DNA of 9,990 bases from DAISLF01 sp964517345 (GTDB lineage: Bacteria > Patescibacteriota > Gracilibacteria > Peribacterales > Peribacteraceae), in assembly GCA_964517345.1 (NCBI GenBank), contig CAZFBZ010000048.1, positions 1-9,990 of the forward strand. Reading direction: 5' to 3'. This document shows, one piece after another, positions 1-6,025 of this stretch (its first letter is position 1; each line of letters begins with the position of its first letter). A program made the translations under genes and the position numbers. The notes under the pieces are model-generated. The model worked only from the letters and a program-made list of their open reading frames with translations, made no database searches and was not told the origin of the DNA.

Positions 1-2
1 TC

Positions 3-995
3 ATGCCCCGCACACGCATCGCCCTTCTCTACGTCGGAGGATCCATCGGAATGGTCATGAACCAGAAGACCGGACGCATCGAGCCCATGGAATCGCTCAG
101 CATGATTCATCGTGCCGTTCCGGAAATGCAGCGCGAGGTGGCGCTGGATTTCTTCTCCATCGATAACGTCGGTTCATCCGAAGTCACGCCCGATCACTGG
201 ACGCTCCTCGCCCGCAAAATTGAGGAGATCTACGATGACTTCGAAGGCTTTGTGATCGTGCACGGCACCAACACCATGAGCTATACGGCCGCAGCCCTGA
301 GCTTCGCGCTCCAAAACCTCCGCAAGCCCGTCATTCTCACCGGCGCGCTCTTGCCCATCAACGACATCGCGGGCGACGGCCGCATGAACCTCATCTTCGC
401 CATTCGTGCCGCCCAGCTGGACCTCGCTGAAGTGTGCATCGTCCTCGGACCCAAGGTGCTTCGCGGCACGCGCGCCAAGAAGGTCGACGAGTCCATTCTC
501 CAGACGTTCGACAGCCCGCGCTTCCCCGCGCTGGCAGACTTCAGCAGCGAGGTGCACCTGCACCCCTGGCGCATGGTCCGCCGCAAGCGCACGCTGCTCT
601 GCCGCCCGACGTTCGATCCCAACGTCATCGTGATCACGCTTACCCCGTCCATGCCACAGTCGTATTTCGATGCGATCCTCAAGATGCAACCGCATGGCAT
701 CGTGCTGCGTGCATACGGTCCGGGCATGCTCTCGGAGAGCACGTTCCCGTTCCTGCGCGAGATCAAGAAGGCTGGCATCCCCGTCGTCATCGTCTCCCAG
801 ACGCTGCGTGGCAAGGTCGATCTGCACCGGTATCGCAAGCAGCTCACCATTGAGGAACTCGGTGTCATCTCGGGCAAGAACATGAGTTTCGAGTGCGCCC
901 TCGTGAAGCTGATGTGGTCGCTCACGCAGGCGAAGACTCCGCTGCGTCTGCGGGATCTGATGGAGCGCAGCCTCGTGGGCGAGCTCGACGAATGA
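3..995 (+). CDS. Type I (cytoplasmic) L-asparaginase family protein with altered active site
   Basis: This 330-residue protein has the length and layout of cytoplasmic asparaginases, which hydrolyse asparagine to aspartate and ammonia. The N-terminal nucleophile loop reads VGGSIGM (residues 11-17) where the family has TGGTIGM, so the usual catalytic Thr is Ser14. The second loop reads HGTNTM (87-92) instead of HGTDTM, so the catalytic Asp is Asn90 (codon 270-272, aac). The catalytic Lys appears kept as Lys160 in LRGTRAKK, and SSEVTPDHW (58-66) matches the substrate-binding segment. No signal peptide is seen. The start lies 2 bases inside the window, so an upstream start or promoter cannot be excluded. 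The family is clear; whether it is an active asparaginase is not. It lacks the extra N-terminal domain of GatD. The gene ends 3 bp from a convergent small gene. Confidence 0.88.
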   Translation: MPRTRIALLYVGGSIGMVMNQKTGRIEPMESLSMIHRAVPEMQREVALDFFSIDNVGSSEVTPDHWTLLARKIEEIYDDFEGFVIVHGTNTMSYTAAALSFALQNLRKPVILTGALLPINDIAGDGRMNLIFAIRAAQLDLAEVCIVLGPKVLRGTRAKKVDESILQTFDSPRFPALADFSSEVHLHPWRMVRRKRTLLCRPTFDPNVIVITLTPSMPQSYFDAILKMQPHGIVLRAYGPGMLSESTFPFLREIKKAGIPVVIVSQTLRGKVDLHRYRKQLTIEELGVISGKNMSFECALVKLMWSLTQAKTPLRLRDLMERSLVGELDE

Positions 996-998
996 GGT

Positions 999-1169
999 TC
1001 ACTCCTCGTCGTCTTTGCGTGCGGCTTTGTCGCGTTCGTGCTTGTCGAGCATCTTCTTCCCGATGATCGAGCTGACGGCGGTGCCGATGATGACACCGGC
1101 GATCACCTTCTCCACGATATGGCGGTTCTTTTTCTTCTCCTTATCCCGGCGGCGGCGGAAGGGCCACAT
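999..1169 (-). CDS. 56-residue single-pass membrane miniprotein, unknown function
   Basis: Reading leftwards from ATG at 1169, this ORF encodes 56 residues. It starts MWPFRRRRDKEKKKNRH, a strongly basic head. A hydrophobic Gly/Ala-containing stretch follows at about residues 18-37 (IVEKVIAGVIIGTAVSSIIG), with glycines at 25, 29 and 37 spaced like a helix-packing zipper. The tail is highly charged and ends DDEE. This is the look of a small one-pass membrane protein with a positive-inside N-terminus; YtxH-like small proteins look similar, but I do not recognise a family. Support for reality comes from a good promoter just upstream (TTGATC, 16 bp, TACACT) whose -10 box ends 9 nt before the ATG. 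There is no Shine-Dalgarno site. It lies downstream of the phosphohexomutase on the same strand and converges on the asparaginase gene with a 3 bp gap. Confidence 0.68.
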   Translation of the reverse strand: MWPFRRRRDKEKKKNRHIVEKVIAGVIIGTAVSSIIGKKMLDKHERDKAARKDDEE

Positions 1170-1178
1170 GCGGTCGCC

Positions 1179-1206
1179 AGTGTAGCAAAATGGCCGGATT
1201 GATCAA
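1179..1206 (-). promoter_or_regulatory. Promoter of the 56-residue miniprotein gene
   Basis: On the minus strand a -35 box TTGATC (1206-1201) is followed by a 16 bp spacer and a -10 box TACACT (1184-1179) preceded by TGC (extended -10). The -10 box ends 9 nt before the ATG at 1169, which puts the expected transcription start within about 3 nt of the start codon. The area upstream of the -10 is A+T-rich compared with its surroundings. Confidence 0.6.
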
Positions 1207-1240
1207 ATTAAATGTTCAAGAAGAACGCCATCCCTCTGCT

Positions 1241-1259
1241 ATCGGCTCTCCTAGCCGAT
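1241..1259 (-). repeat. Perfect 7-bp inverted repeat across the phosphohexomutase stop codon
   Basis: ATCGGCT (1241-1247) and AGCCGAT (1253-1259) flank a 5-nt loop and include the TAG stop of the phosphohexomutase gene. A hairpin at the very end of a gene suggests a 3'-end or weak terminator structure, but no T-run follows on the minus strand, so termination is uncertain. Confidence 0.35.
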
Positions 1260-2630
1260 CTCGGGGTAGATGCGCAGATGATCCGTCACTTCGCGCTCCA
1301 TCGCGGCGAGCTTTTCTGGGGATCTGGCCTCCATGCAGACCGACAGGCACGGGCTCGTGTTGCTCTGTCGGATGCCCGTCCACGCGCCGTCGCCGAAGTC
1401 GATGCGGGCGCCGTCCAGCGTGTTCACCGGATGCGTTTTCTGAAAGTGCGCGGTGATCGCCGCGACGATGCGCGTCTTGTCCGCGTCCGCGCAGTGTGGG
1501 CGCAGTTCGGGCGCCTGATACGTGCGGGGGAAGTCGGCCATCAACTCCGAGAGTGTTTTGCCGGAGGAGGTGATGATGCGCAGTACGTGCAGCGCCGAGA
1601 CCAGCGCGTCATCGAATCCGTAATAGTCCTCGCCACAGAAGAAATGTCCCGACTGCTCTCCGCCGAGCAGTGAGCCGTGCTCGCGCATCGCGTGCTCCAC
1701 ATACGAGTGGCCGACTTTGCACATCACGGGACTGCCGCCATATCGTACAATTTCTGTGTTCAGGATTTCTGAGTTACTGACAGTGAAAATCACAGGCGCG
1801 CCTTTGTTTCGACCCAGATGATCGCGGGCGAGCAGCAGCAGAATGTCATCGGCGCTGCGGATCTCGCCGCGCTCGTCCACCAGCCCCATGCGGTCGCCGT
1901 CGCCGTCGAACGCGATGCCGAGATCAGCCTTCTCTTTTTTCACCGCGGCCTGCAGGTCTTTCAGTGTGTCGCGCTTGCTCGGGTCCGGCTGATGGTTCGG
2001 AAACTCGCCGTCGGGTTCCAGGAAGAGCCCCGTCACGCGTGCGCCGGCTGCTTCGATCGCCTTCGCGTTCACCGGTCCTGTCACGCCGTTGCCGCAATCG
2101 ACGACGACGCGCAGGTTCTTGCCGGCGTTCGCGAACATCGATTGCATCCGCGCCATGTACGGCGTGATCGCGTCGATCGTCTTCACGCTTCCGGTGCCGT
2201 CGAGGTAATCGCTGCGCTCGATCTGCTCGCGCAGTTTCTGCAGCTCATCGCCACTGAACGCCTCGGCGTCGCGCAGCTGAAGCTTAATGCCGTTATCATC
2301 TTTGGGATTATGGCTTGCAGTAACCTGAAATCCTGCATCAAATTTTTGATCACAAATCATGAAGTAGTTCACCGGACTCGGCGTCTGGCCGATCAGATGC
2401 ACCGCACAACCGGTGGAGACGAGACCGTCGAGTACGGCTTTCTCCAAGAGCGGGCCATGCGTGCGTGCGTCGCGTCCCAGCAGGACACGCGGATGGTCGG
2501 TCTTGTAGAGGCGTCGCAGCACCGTGCCGAACGCCCGCCCGATCAGGCGGCAGGCTTCCTCCGTGAGCTGGCTGTGCGCCTTGCCCCGGATGTCGTAGGC
2601 CCGGAAGATATGCGGATCGATGGACGGCAT
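1251..2630 (-). CDS. Phosphomannomutase/phosphoglucomutase (alpha-D-phosphohexomutase)
   Basis: This 459-residue protein has the usual length and all four landmark loops of the PMM/PGM (AlgC/ManB-type) family. They are the phosphoserine loop TASHNP with Ser106, the Mg-binding loop DGDGDR (242-247), the sugar-specificity loop GEQSGH (324-329) and the phosphate-binding loop RQSNTSP (421-427). The family interconverts the 1- and 6-phosphates of mannose and/or glucose in the cytoplasm through a bisphosphorylated intermediate. GEQSGH rather than GEMSGH does not settle the sugar preference. The glucan phosphorylase encoded divergently nearby releases glucose-1-phosphate, so phosphoglucomutase activity is a reasonable inference; supply of sugar nucleotides for glycans is also possible. 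Start ATG at 2630 gives the standard N-terminus (FRAYDIRG at residues 9-16). A TAGGCT -10 box ends 6 nt before it and no Shine-Dalgarno site is present. Confidence 0.95.
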   Translation of the reverse strand: MPSIDPHIFRAYDIRGKAHSQLTEEACRLIGRAFGTVLRRLYKTDHPRVLLGRDARTHGPLLEKAVLDGLVSTGCAVHLIGQTPSPVNYFMICDQKFDAGFQVTASHNPKDDNGIKLQLRDAEAFSGDELQKLREQIERSDYLDGTGSVKTIDAITPYMARMQSMFANAGKNLRVVVDCGNGVTGPVNAKAIEAAGARVTGLFLEPDGEFPNHQPDPSKRDTLKDLQAAVKKEKADLGIAFDGDGDRMGLVDERGEIRSADDILLLLARDHLGRNKGAPVIFTVSNSEILNTEIVRYGGSPVMCKVGHSYVEHAMREHGSLLGGEQSGHFFCGEDYYGFDDALVSALHVLRIITSSGKTLSELMADFPRTYQAPELRPHCADADKTRIVAAITAHFQKTHPVNTLDGARIDFGDGAWTGIRQSNTSPCLSVCMEARSPEKLAAMEREVTDHLRIYPEIG

Positions 2631-2636
2631 GCGATC

Positions 2637-2665
2637 AGCCTAAAGCTTTTTCCCCGCCGATTGAA
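2637..2665 (-). promoter_or_regulatory. Probable promoter of the phosphohexomutase gene
   Basis: On the minus strand TTCAAT (2665-2660), a 17 bp spacer and TAGGCT (2642-2637) form a moderate -35/-10 pair. Only 6 nt separate the -10 box from the ATG, so the transcript would start at or next to the start codon. Neither box is near consensus, and the call rests mainly on spacing shared with other genes here. Confidence 0.42.
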
Positions 2666-2677
2666 GGGCACGGTTGC

Positions 2678-2708
2678 GGGCCCCGGCGTCGTGATGACGC
2701 CGGGGCCC
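2678..2708 (-). terminator. Strong 13-bp hairpin behind the 98-residue protein gene
   Basis: GGGCCCCGGCGTC (2678-2690) and its exact complement GACGCCGGGGCCC (2696-2708) flank a 5-nt loop. The hairpin begins 17 bp past the stop of the 98-residue protein gene and lies just upstream of the phosphohexomutase promoter, where a terminator would be expected. No T-run follows on the minus strand, so it may act as a pause, a processing barrier or a factor-assisted terminator. Confidence 0.5.
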
Positions 2709-2725
2709 TGGGTGAGGAAGGGATC

Positions 2726-3022
2726 TCAGTGCTGTAGCAACGCCGAGCCGTCGATGACGGACTCCAGGTCCGTCGCGAGGATCAGGAAGCGGGCGAGCAC
2801 TGCACGGCCGTCGACCTGATCGGCTGGCAAAACGCGTGCCTCGCGGTCATCCGTCACCGCGATGACGACGCAGTTGCCTGGCACCGCTTCGCCGTTGTAG
2901 GGGCGGGCGCCGATGCCCGTCAGCCACTGCACTCCATCGTCGAGGCCATGGGGCAAATACACGCCCCAGTGGCGCACACTGCGGGGGAGGGGCCGCACAG
3001 CCCCTCGCGTCGAAACGTTCAT
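2726..3022 (-). CDS. 98-residue protein of unknown function with Shine-Dalgarno site
   Basis: I do not recognise this 98-residue protein. I chose ATG at 3022 because AAGGAG lies 4 nt upstream of it. A start at 3097 is possible but would add 25 residues encoded by the structured leader and leave the Shine-Dalgarno site inside the gene. The N-terminal third is basic and Pro/Arg-rich. The middle contains HWGVYLPHGLDDGVQWLTGIG and the C-terminal half alternates hydrophobic and charged residues (NCVVIAVTDDREARVLPADQV, ending ALLQH), as in a small folded alpha/beta protein. There is no signal peptide or membrane helix and no motif I can assign. It lies between the phosphohexomutase and the divergent glucan phosphorylase, behind its own promoter and before a strong hairpin, so it is probably transcribed alone. 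Confidence 0.62.
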   Translation of the reverse strand: MNVSTRGAVRPLPRSVRHWGVYLPHGLDDGVQWLTGIGARPYNGEAVPGNCVVIAVTDDREARVLPADQVDGRAVLARFLILATDLESVIDGSALLQH

Positions 3023-3028
3023 AGGGCT

Positions 3029-3051
3029 CCTTTCCGGGTCTGCCGGATAGG
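3029..3051 (-). promoter_or_regulatory. Hairpin that can sequester the Shine-Dalgarno site of the 98-residue protein
   Basis: In the minus-strand RNA the segment 3051-3043 pairs with 3037-3029 around a 5-nt loop. This makes eight base pairs interrupted by one A-A mismatch (3048/3032). The 3' arm contains the AGG of the AAGGAG site that sits 4 nt before the ATG at 3022. Folding would therefore hide half of the ribosome binding site, as in translational switches and RNA thermometers. The structure is seen directly; a regulatory role is inferred. Confidence 0.45.
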
Positions 3052-3053
3052 GA

Positions 3054-3073
3054 CCGCCGCGGGAACCCGGCGG
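3054..3073 (-). repeat. Second leader hairpin, 6-bp stem
   Basis: CCGCCG (3054-3059) and CGGCGG (3068-3073) flank an 8-nt loop in the leader of the 98-residue protein gene, only 2 nt from the hairpin covering its Shine-Dalgarno site. The two could stack as a small leader structure. It is short and G+C-rich, so chance formation is possible. Confidence 0.3.
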
Positions 3074-3164
3074 ATGGGTGAGGAAGCAGGAGATCATCTT
3101 CCCCGGCCCGTACTCGCACGGAGGGCGCGGCGGGGGAGACGGATGATGAAAAGAGCGGCTGCTG

Positions 3165-3192
3165 ATTCTGGGCTTCCGGCGTTTTTTGTCAA
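3165..3192 (-). promoter_or_regulatory. Candidate promoter for the 98-residue protein, with a leader of about 135 nt
   Basis: On the minus strand a perfect -35 hexamer TTGACA (3192-3187) is followed by a 16 bp spacer and CAGAAT (3170-3165), a 4-of-6 match to TATAAT. Transcription from here would start near 3158 and leave about 135 nt before the ATG at 3022, the only long leader in the window. The rest of 3023-3278 holds two hairpins and the phosphorylase promoter; I see no other gene there. Confidence 0.42.
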
Positions 3193-3245
3193 AGATGGCG
3201 GTCCCGGGGGCTGGGAAACCGGGTGCATTTTTGGGTGTTTTTCGC

Positions 3246-3251
3246 TATAAT
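3246..3251 (+). promoter_or_regulatory. Consensus -10 box of the glucan phosphorylase gene
   Basis: A perfect TATAAT lies 27 nt before the ATG at 3279, giving a leader of about 21 nt. No good -35 box is found at 16-18 bp, and the leader, pyrimidine-rich near the ATG, has no Shine-Dalgarno site. It shares the intergenic region with the opposite-strand promoter of the 98-residue protein. Confidence 0.55.
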
Positions 3252-3278
3252 GAGAGCAATACACATATCCCTTTCCGC

Positions 3279-4949
3279 ATGACCAAAAGCCTCCAGGTCG
3301 CCTACTTCTCGATGGAGATCGGTCTCACCGGCCGCATCCCGACGTTTGCGGGCGGACTCGGCGTGCTCGCCGCGGATCTGATGCGTTCGGCCACGGACCT
3401 CGGCGTCTCGGGCGCGTGCATGACGATGTGCTGGCAGTTCGGGTATCTGCATCAGGAGATCGCTCCGGACGGTTCGCAGAAATATATGAACGTCACGTGG
3501 GACCCCACCACCGAACTCAAGCTGCTCCCGGAGCGCGTCACGGTCGAGATCTGCAAAAAGTCCGTGACGGTCGGCGTGCGTGTGCTGGAGCTGCGCAGTG
3601 CGGGCTATACCATTCCGATCTACTTTCTGGACACCAACGTTCCCGAGAACACGCCTGAGGACCGCGACATCTGCCGTCGTCTCTATGGGGGCGATGCCGC
3701 GATGCGCATCAAACAGGAAATCGTTCTTGGTATCGGCGGCGTCCGGATGCTGCGCGCGCTCGGCTACGACCACGTCGCCAACTTCCACATGAACGAAGGC
3801 CACTGTGCCTTCCTCACGCTGGAACTGCTGCGCGAGAGGGGATTCAAAGACGACGCCGTTCGTCCCTCGTGTGCGTTCACCACGCACACCCCCGTCGCCG
3901 CCGGCCATGATGTCTTCAATTACGACCTCGCCTGGAGCGTCGCCGGAGACATGCTCCCGTGGCACATCAAGAATCTCGCCGGGCAGGACGCGCTCTCCAT
4001 GACGCGCCTCGCCATGTCGCTCAGCCGCTACACCTGCGGCGTCTCGCGCGTGCACGGACAGGTCTCGCGCAAGCTGATGAGCAACCCCGCGATCGATTAC
4101 ATCACCAACGGTGTGCATCACGTGGAATGGACCTCGCCGGAGATGCAGGAGCTGTTTGATCGCTCCATCCCGGGCTGGCGCGAGAATCCCGCACTGCTCG
4201 CCGCGCACTGCCGCGACCTGCCGGATGCCCAGCTCTGGAACGCGCATCGGGCGGCCAAGGACAAGCTGCTTGCGCTGGTCAACCAGGGCCGCACCGGTGA
4301 CGATATGTTTTTGCCGGATTGCCTCACCATCGCCAGCGCCCGCCGTGTTGTCGCCTACAAGCGGCCCGAGCTGCTCTACACCAACCTCGAGCGCCTGCGC
4401 GAGGTGGGCTGCGGCCGCCTGCAAATCATCCATGCGGGAAACGCGCATCCGGACGATCCGTTTTCCCAGGATGTCATCCGCCGGATGATCGAGCGCTCCA
4501 AGGAACTGCGCGGCTGCATCCGCATCGCGTATCTGCCCAACTACAACCCCGATCTCGCCAAGCTGCTTGTGAGCGGCGCCGACGTGTGGCTCAACACGCC
4601 CATGCGCCTCCACGAGGCGTCCGGCACGTCCGGCATGAAAGCCTGTCTCAACGGCACGCTCAACCTCTCCACGCTCGATGGCTGGTGGGTCGAGGGGTAC
4701 GAGAAGGATTCGGAAGCCGGCTGGCGTATCGGCCCGCTTGCCGAGGCCCTGGAGGCCGATGATACCCGCAAGATCGACGCCGAAGACCTCTACACCCAGC
4801 TCCAGTACGAGGTGATCCCCGAGTATCACTACCCGGACCACGTCCGTTGGATTCGCCGCATGAAGAGGGCCATCGGGCTGATGGGCCACTTCAATGCCCA
4901 ACGCTGCGTGCGCGAATACGTGGCTAAAGCCTGGACCAACCATCTGTGA
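3279..4949 (+). CDS. glgP: Alpha-glucan (glycogen/starch) phosphorylase, short form
   Basis: This 556-residue enzyme belongs to the short alpha-glucan phosphorylases of glycosyltransferase family 35, which release glucose-1-phosphate from glycogen, starch or maltodextrin in the cytoplasm. The pyridoxal phosphate site is clear: EASGTSGMK (446-454) with Lys454 as the Schiff-base lysine, followed by NGTLNLSTLDGWWVE (458-472). Other conserved blocks are AYFSMEIGL (8-16), FHMNEGHCAFL (169-179), THTPVAAGHD (202-211), TNGVHHVEW (276-284), VVAYKRPELL (357-366) and IIHAGNAHP (383-391). It is far shorter than the roughly 800-residue E. coli or animal enzymes, as is typical of this subgroup. ATG at 3279 is preferred because an upstream TTG start at 3186 would put the TATAAT promoter inside the gene. 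Together with the nearby phosphohexomutase it would feed glucan into glycolysis. A 623-residue open frame on the opposite strand is a G+C artefact. Confidence 0.95.
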   Translation: MTKSLQVAYFSMEIGLTGRIPTFAGGLGVLAADLMRSATDLGVSGACMTMCWQFGYLHQEIAPDGSQKYMNVTWDPTTELKLLPERVTVEICKKSVTVGVRVLELRSAGYTIPIYFLDTNVPENTPEDRDICRRLYGGDAAMRIKQEIVLGIGGVRMLRALGYDHVANFHMNEGHCAFLTLELLRERGFKDDAVRPSCAFTTHTPVAAGHDVFNYDLAWSVAGDMLPWHIKNLAGQDALSMTRLAMSLSRYTCGVSRVHGQVSRKLMSNPAIDYITNGVHHVEWTSPEMQELFDRSIPGWRENPALLAAHCRDLPDAQLWNAHRAAKDKLLALVNQGRTGDDMFLPDCLTIASARRVVAYKRPELLYTNLERLREVGCGRLQIIHAGNAHPDDPFSQDVIRRMIERSKELRGCIRIAYLPNYNPDLAKLLVSGADVWLNTPMRLHEASGTSGMKACLNGTLNLSTLDGWWVEGYEKDSEAGWRIGPLAEALEADDTRKIDAEDLYTQLQYEVIPEYHYPDHVRWIRRMKRAIGLMGHFNAQRCVREYVAKAWTNHL

Positions 4950-4971
4950 TGCGCTCCTCTTGCGCGACAGG

Positions 4972-4977
4972 TAGAAT
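4972..4977 (+). promoter_or_regulatory. -10 box directly before the Cys-rich miniprotein
   Basis: TAGAAT ends 6 nt before the ATG at 4984, which predicts a leaderless transcript for the miniprotein and the overlapping dihydropteroate synthase. I see no convincing -35 box at 16-18 bp. The site lies in the 34 bp gap after the phosphorylase gene, so readthrough from there is an alternative. Confidence 0.45.
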
Positions 4978-4983
4978 GGGGCA

Positions 4984-5166
4984 ATGACACCCGTTGATAC
5001 CTGCGGCGCCTGCGATCGCCCCATCACCACCTGCGAGGAGTGCGGCGGTCTTCGTTGCACCGTCGGCTGCGCGGACCGTACCGAGGACGGTTGCGTCTGC
5101 GAAGCCGAAGACAGTGTGACGGAGAGTGAGGACGTGGACGAGGACGAGGATGAATCCGAGGATTGA
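4984..5166 (+). CDS. 60-residue Cys-rich, acidic-tailed miniprotein (putative zinc-binding)
   Basis: The first 39 residues hold eight cysteines: CxxC at 7/10, CxxC at 17/20, then Cys25, Cys29, Cys37 and Cys39. This could bind one or two zinc ions in a small zinc-ribbon or treble-clef-like fold. Residues 40-60 form an acidic tail with 14 Asp/Glu of 21, ending DEDEDESED. I do not recognise a family; small metal-binding proteins with acidic tails may contact basic partners such as ribosomal proteins, but that is speculation. The ATG follows a -10 box by 6 nt. The end overlaps the preferred start of the dihydropteroate synthase gene by 17 bp in another frame, so the two are probably co-expressed. 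The regular Cys spacing argues that the ORF is real. Confidence 0.62.
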   Translation: MTPVDTCGACDRPITTCEECGGLRCTVGCADRTEDGCVCEAEDSVTESEDVDEDEDESED

Positions 5167-6025
5167 CGCCGTCCCGCCCCCGCCCCACGATGAGGCCGTG
5201 CATACGGTCACGATCGTCGGCGTCCTGAACGTCACCCCAGACTCGTTCCATGACGGGGGACGGTTTTTGGATCCCGCCGCCGCGGTCGCCCAGGCGCTCG
5301 CTCTGCGCGATGCCGGCGCGGACATCGTCGAAGTGGGCGGAGAATCCACCGGGCCCAACTCGCCGGCCGTCAGCCCAGAGGAAGAGCTCAAGCGCGTCCT
5401 GCCGGTCATCCGGGCCGTCCGCGCGGCCGCTCCGGATCTGCCTCTTTCCGTCGATACCTACAAAGCCGCAGTGGCCCGGGCCGCGCTGGAAGCGGGAGTC
5501 GCAATGATCAACGACGTCACGGCCGGGCGTAGCGATCCGGAACTGTTCGCCGTTGTTGCGAAGAGCGATGCAAAATTGGTTCTCATGTACTCCAAAGATC
5601 CCTCGCCCCGCACGACGATCGCGGAGAACGGCTACGACGATGTCGTCAGCACCATTGCGGCATTCCTCGCCGCGCGCCGCGATGCCGCGATCGCCGCCGG
5701 AGTGCCGCTCTCCCGCATCATCCTCGATCCGGGCATGGGTCACTTCGTCTCCAGCGATGCCCGCTGGTCCCTGGAACTCCTCGGACGCCTGCCGGAACTC
5801 ACACCTCTCGGCTGTCCTTTGCTGCTCAGCCCCTCGCGCAAATCCTTCCTTGCAGGCACAGAGAAGCTTCGCACAGCGGACCGACTCCCGGGTACCATCG
5901 CCGCGTCCGCAATCGCCGCTCTTCACGGTGCAGCCTATATCCGCACCCACGATGTTTTGGAGGTACGGAGAGGATGCGAGATCGCCTCGGCGGTCCGGAC
6001 GTTTACTGCAGGCCGGGCAGGATGA
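5150..6025 (+). CDS. folP: Dihydropteroate synthase (divergent)
   Basis: Dihydropteroate synthase joins p-aminobenzoate to dihydropterin pyrophosphate in folate synthesis. From ATG at 5150 the protein has 291 residues. Family landmarks are GVLNVTPDSF (24-33), GGES (63-66), SVDTYK (100-105), MINDV (119-123), ILDPGMG (191-197), SRKSF (229-233) and RTHDV (265-269), in the expected order for the TIM barrel. Differences stand out: GGESTGP replaces GGESTRP (Gly68 for the pterin-loop Arg), the usual MHM-type segment reads MYSKDP (146-151), and the segment after DPG lacks FGK. ATG 5150 is preferred because AGGA lies 5 nt upstream and the overlap with the miniprotein suggests coupled translation. GTG at 5198 (275 residues) would begin closer to the family's usual short N-terminus. 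The 3' end overlaps the convergent pilin-like gene by 23 bp. Confidence 0.88.
   Translation: MNPRIDAVPPPPHDEAVHTVTIVGVLNVTPDSFHDGGRFLDPAAAVAQALALRDAGADIVEVGGESTGPNSPAVSPEEELKRVLPVIRAVRAAAPDLPLSVDTYKAAVARAALEAGVAMINDVTAGRSDPELFAVVAKSDAKLVLMYSKDPSPRTTIAENGYDDVVSTIAAFLAARRDAAIAAGVPLSRIILDPGMGHFVSSDARWSLELLGRLPELTPLGCPLLLSPSRKSFLAGTEKLRTADRLPGTIAASAIAALHGAAYIRTHDVLEVRRGCEIASAVRTFTAGRAG

Noticed and set aside
1818..2819. 333-residue plus-strand frame over the phosphohexomutase gene
   Set aside because: It is antisense to a complete enzyme with intact catalytic loops and shows no motif.
3161..3192. T-run at 3182-3187 as a plus-strand intrinsic terminator
   Set aside because: No stable inverted repeat precedes it and no plus-strand gene ends upstream. 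The region is better explained by the -35 box on the opposite strand.
3189..5060. 623-residue open frame antisense to the glucan phosphorylase gene
   Set aside because: It has no recognisable motif, while the sense strand encodes a complete enzyme with all family blocks. Long antisense frames are expected from codon bias in G+C-rich genes.
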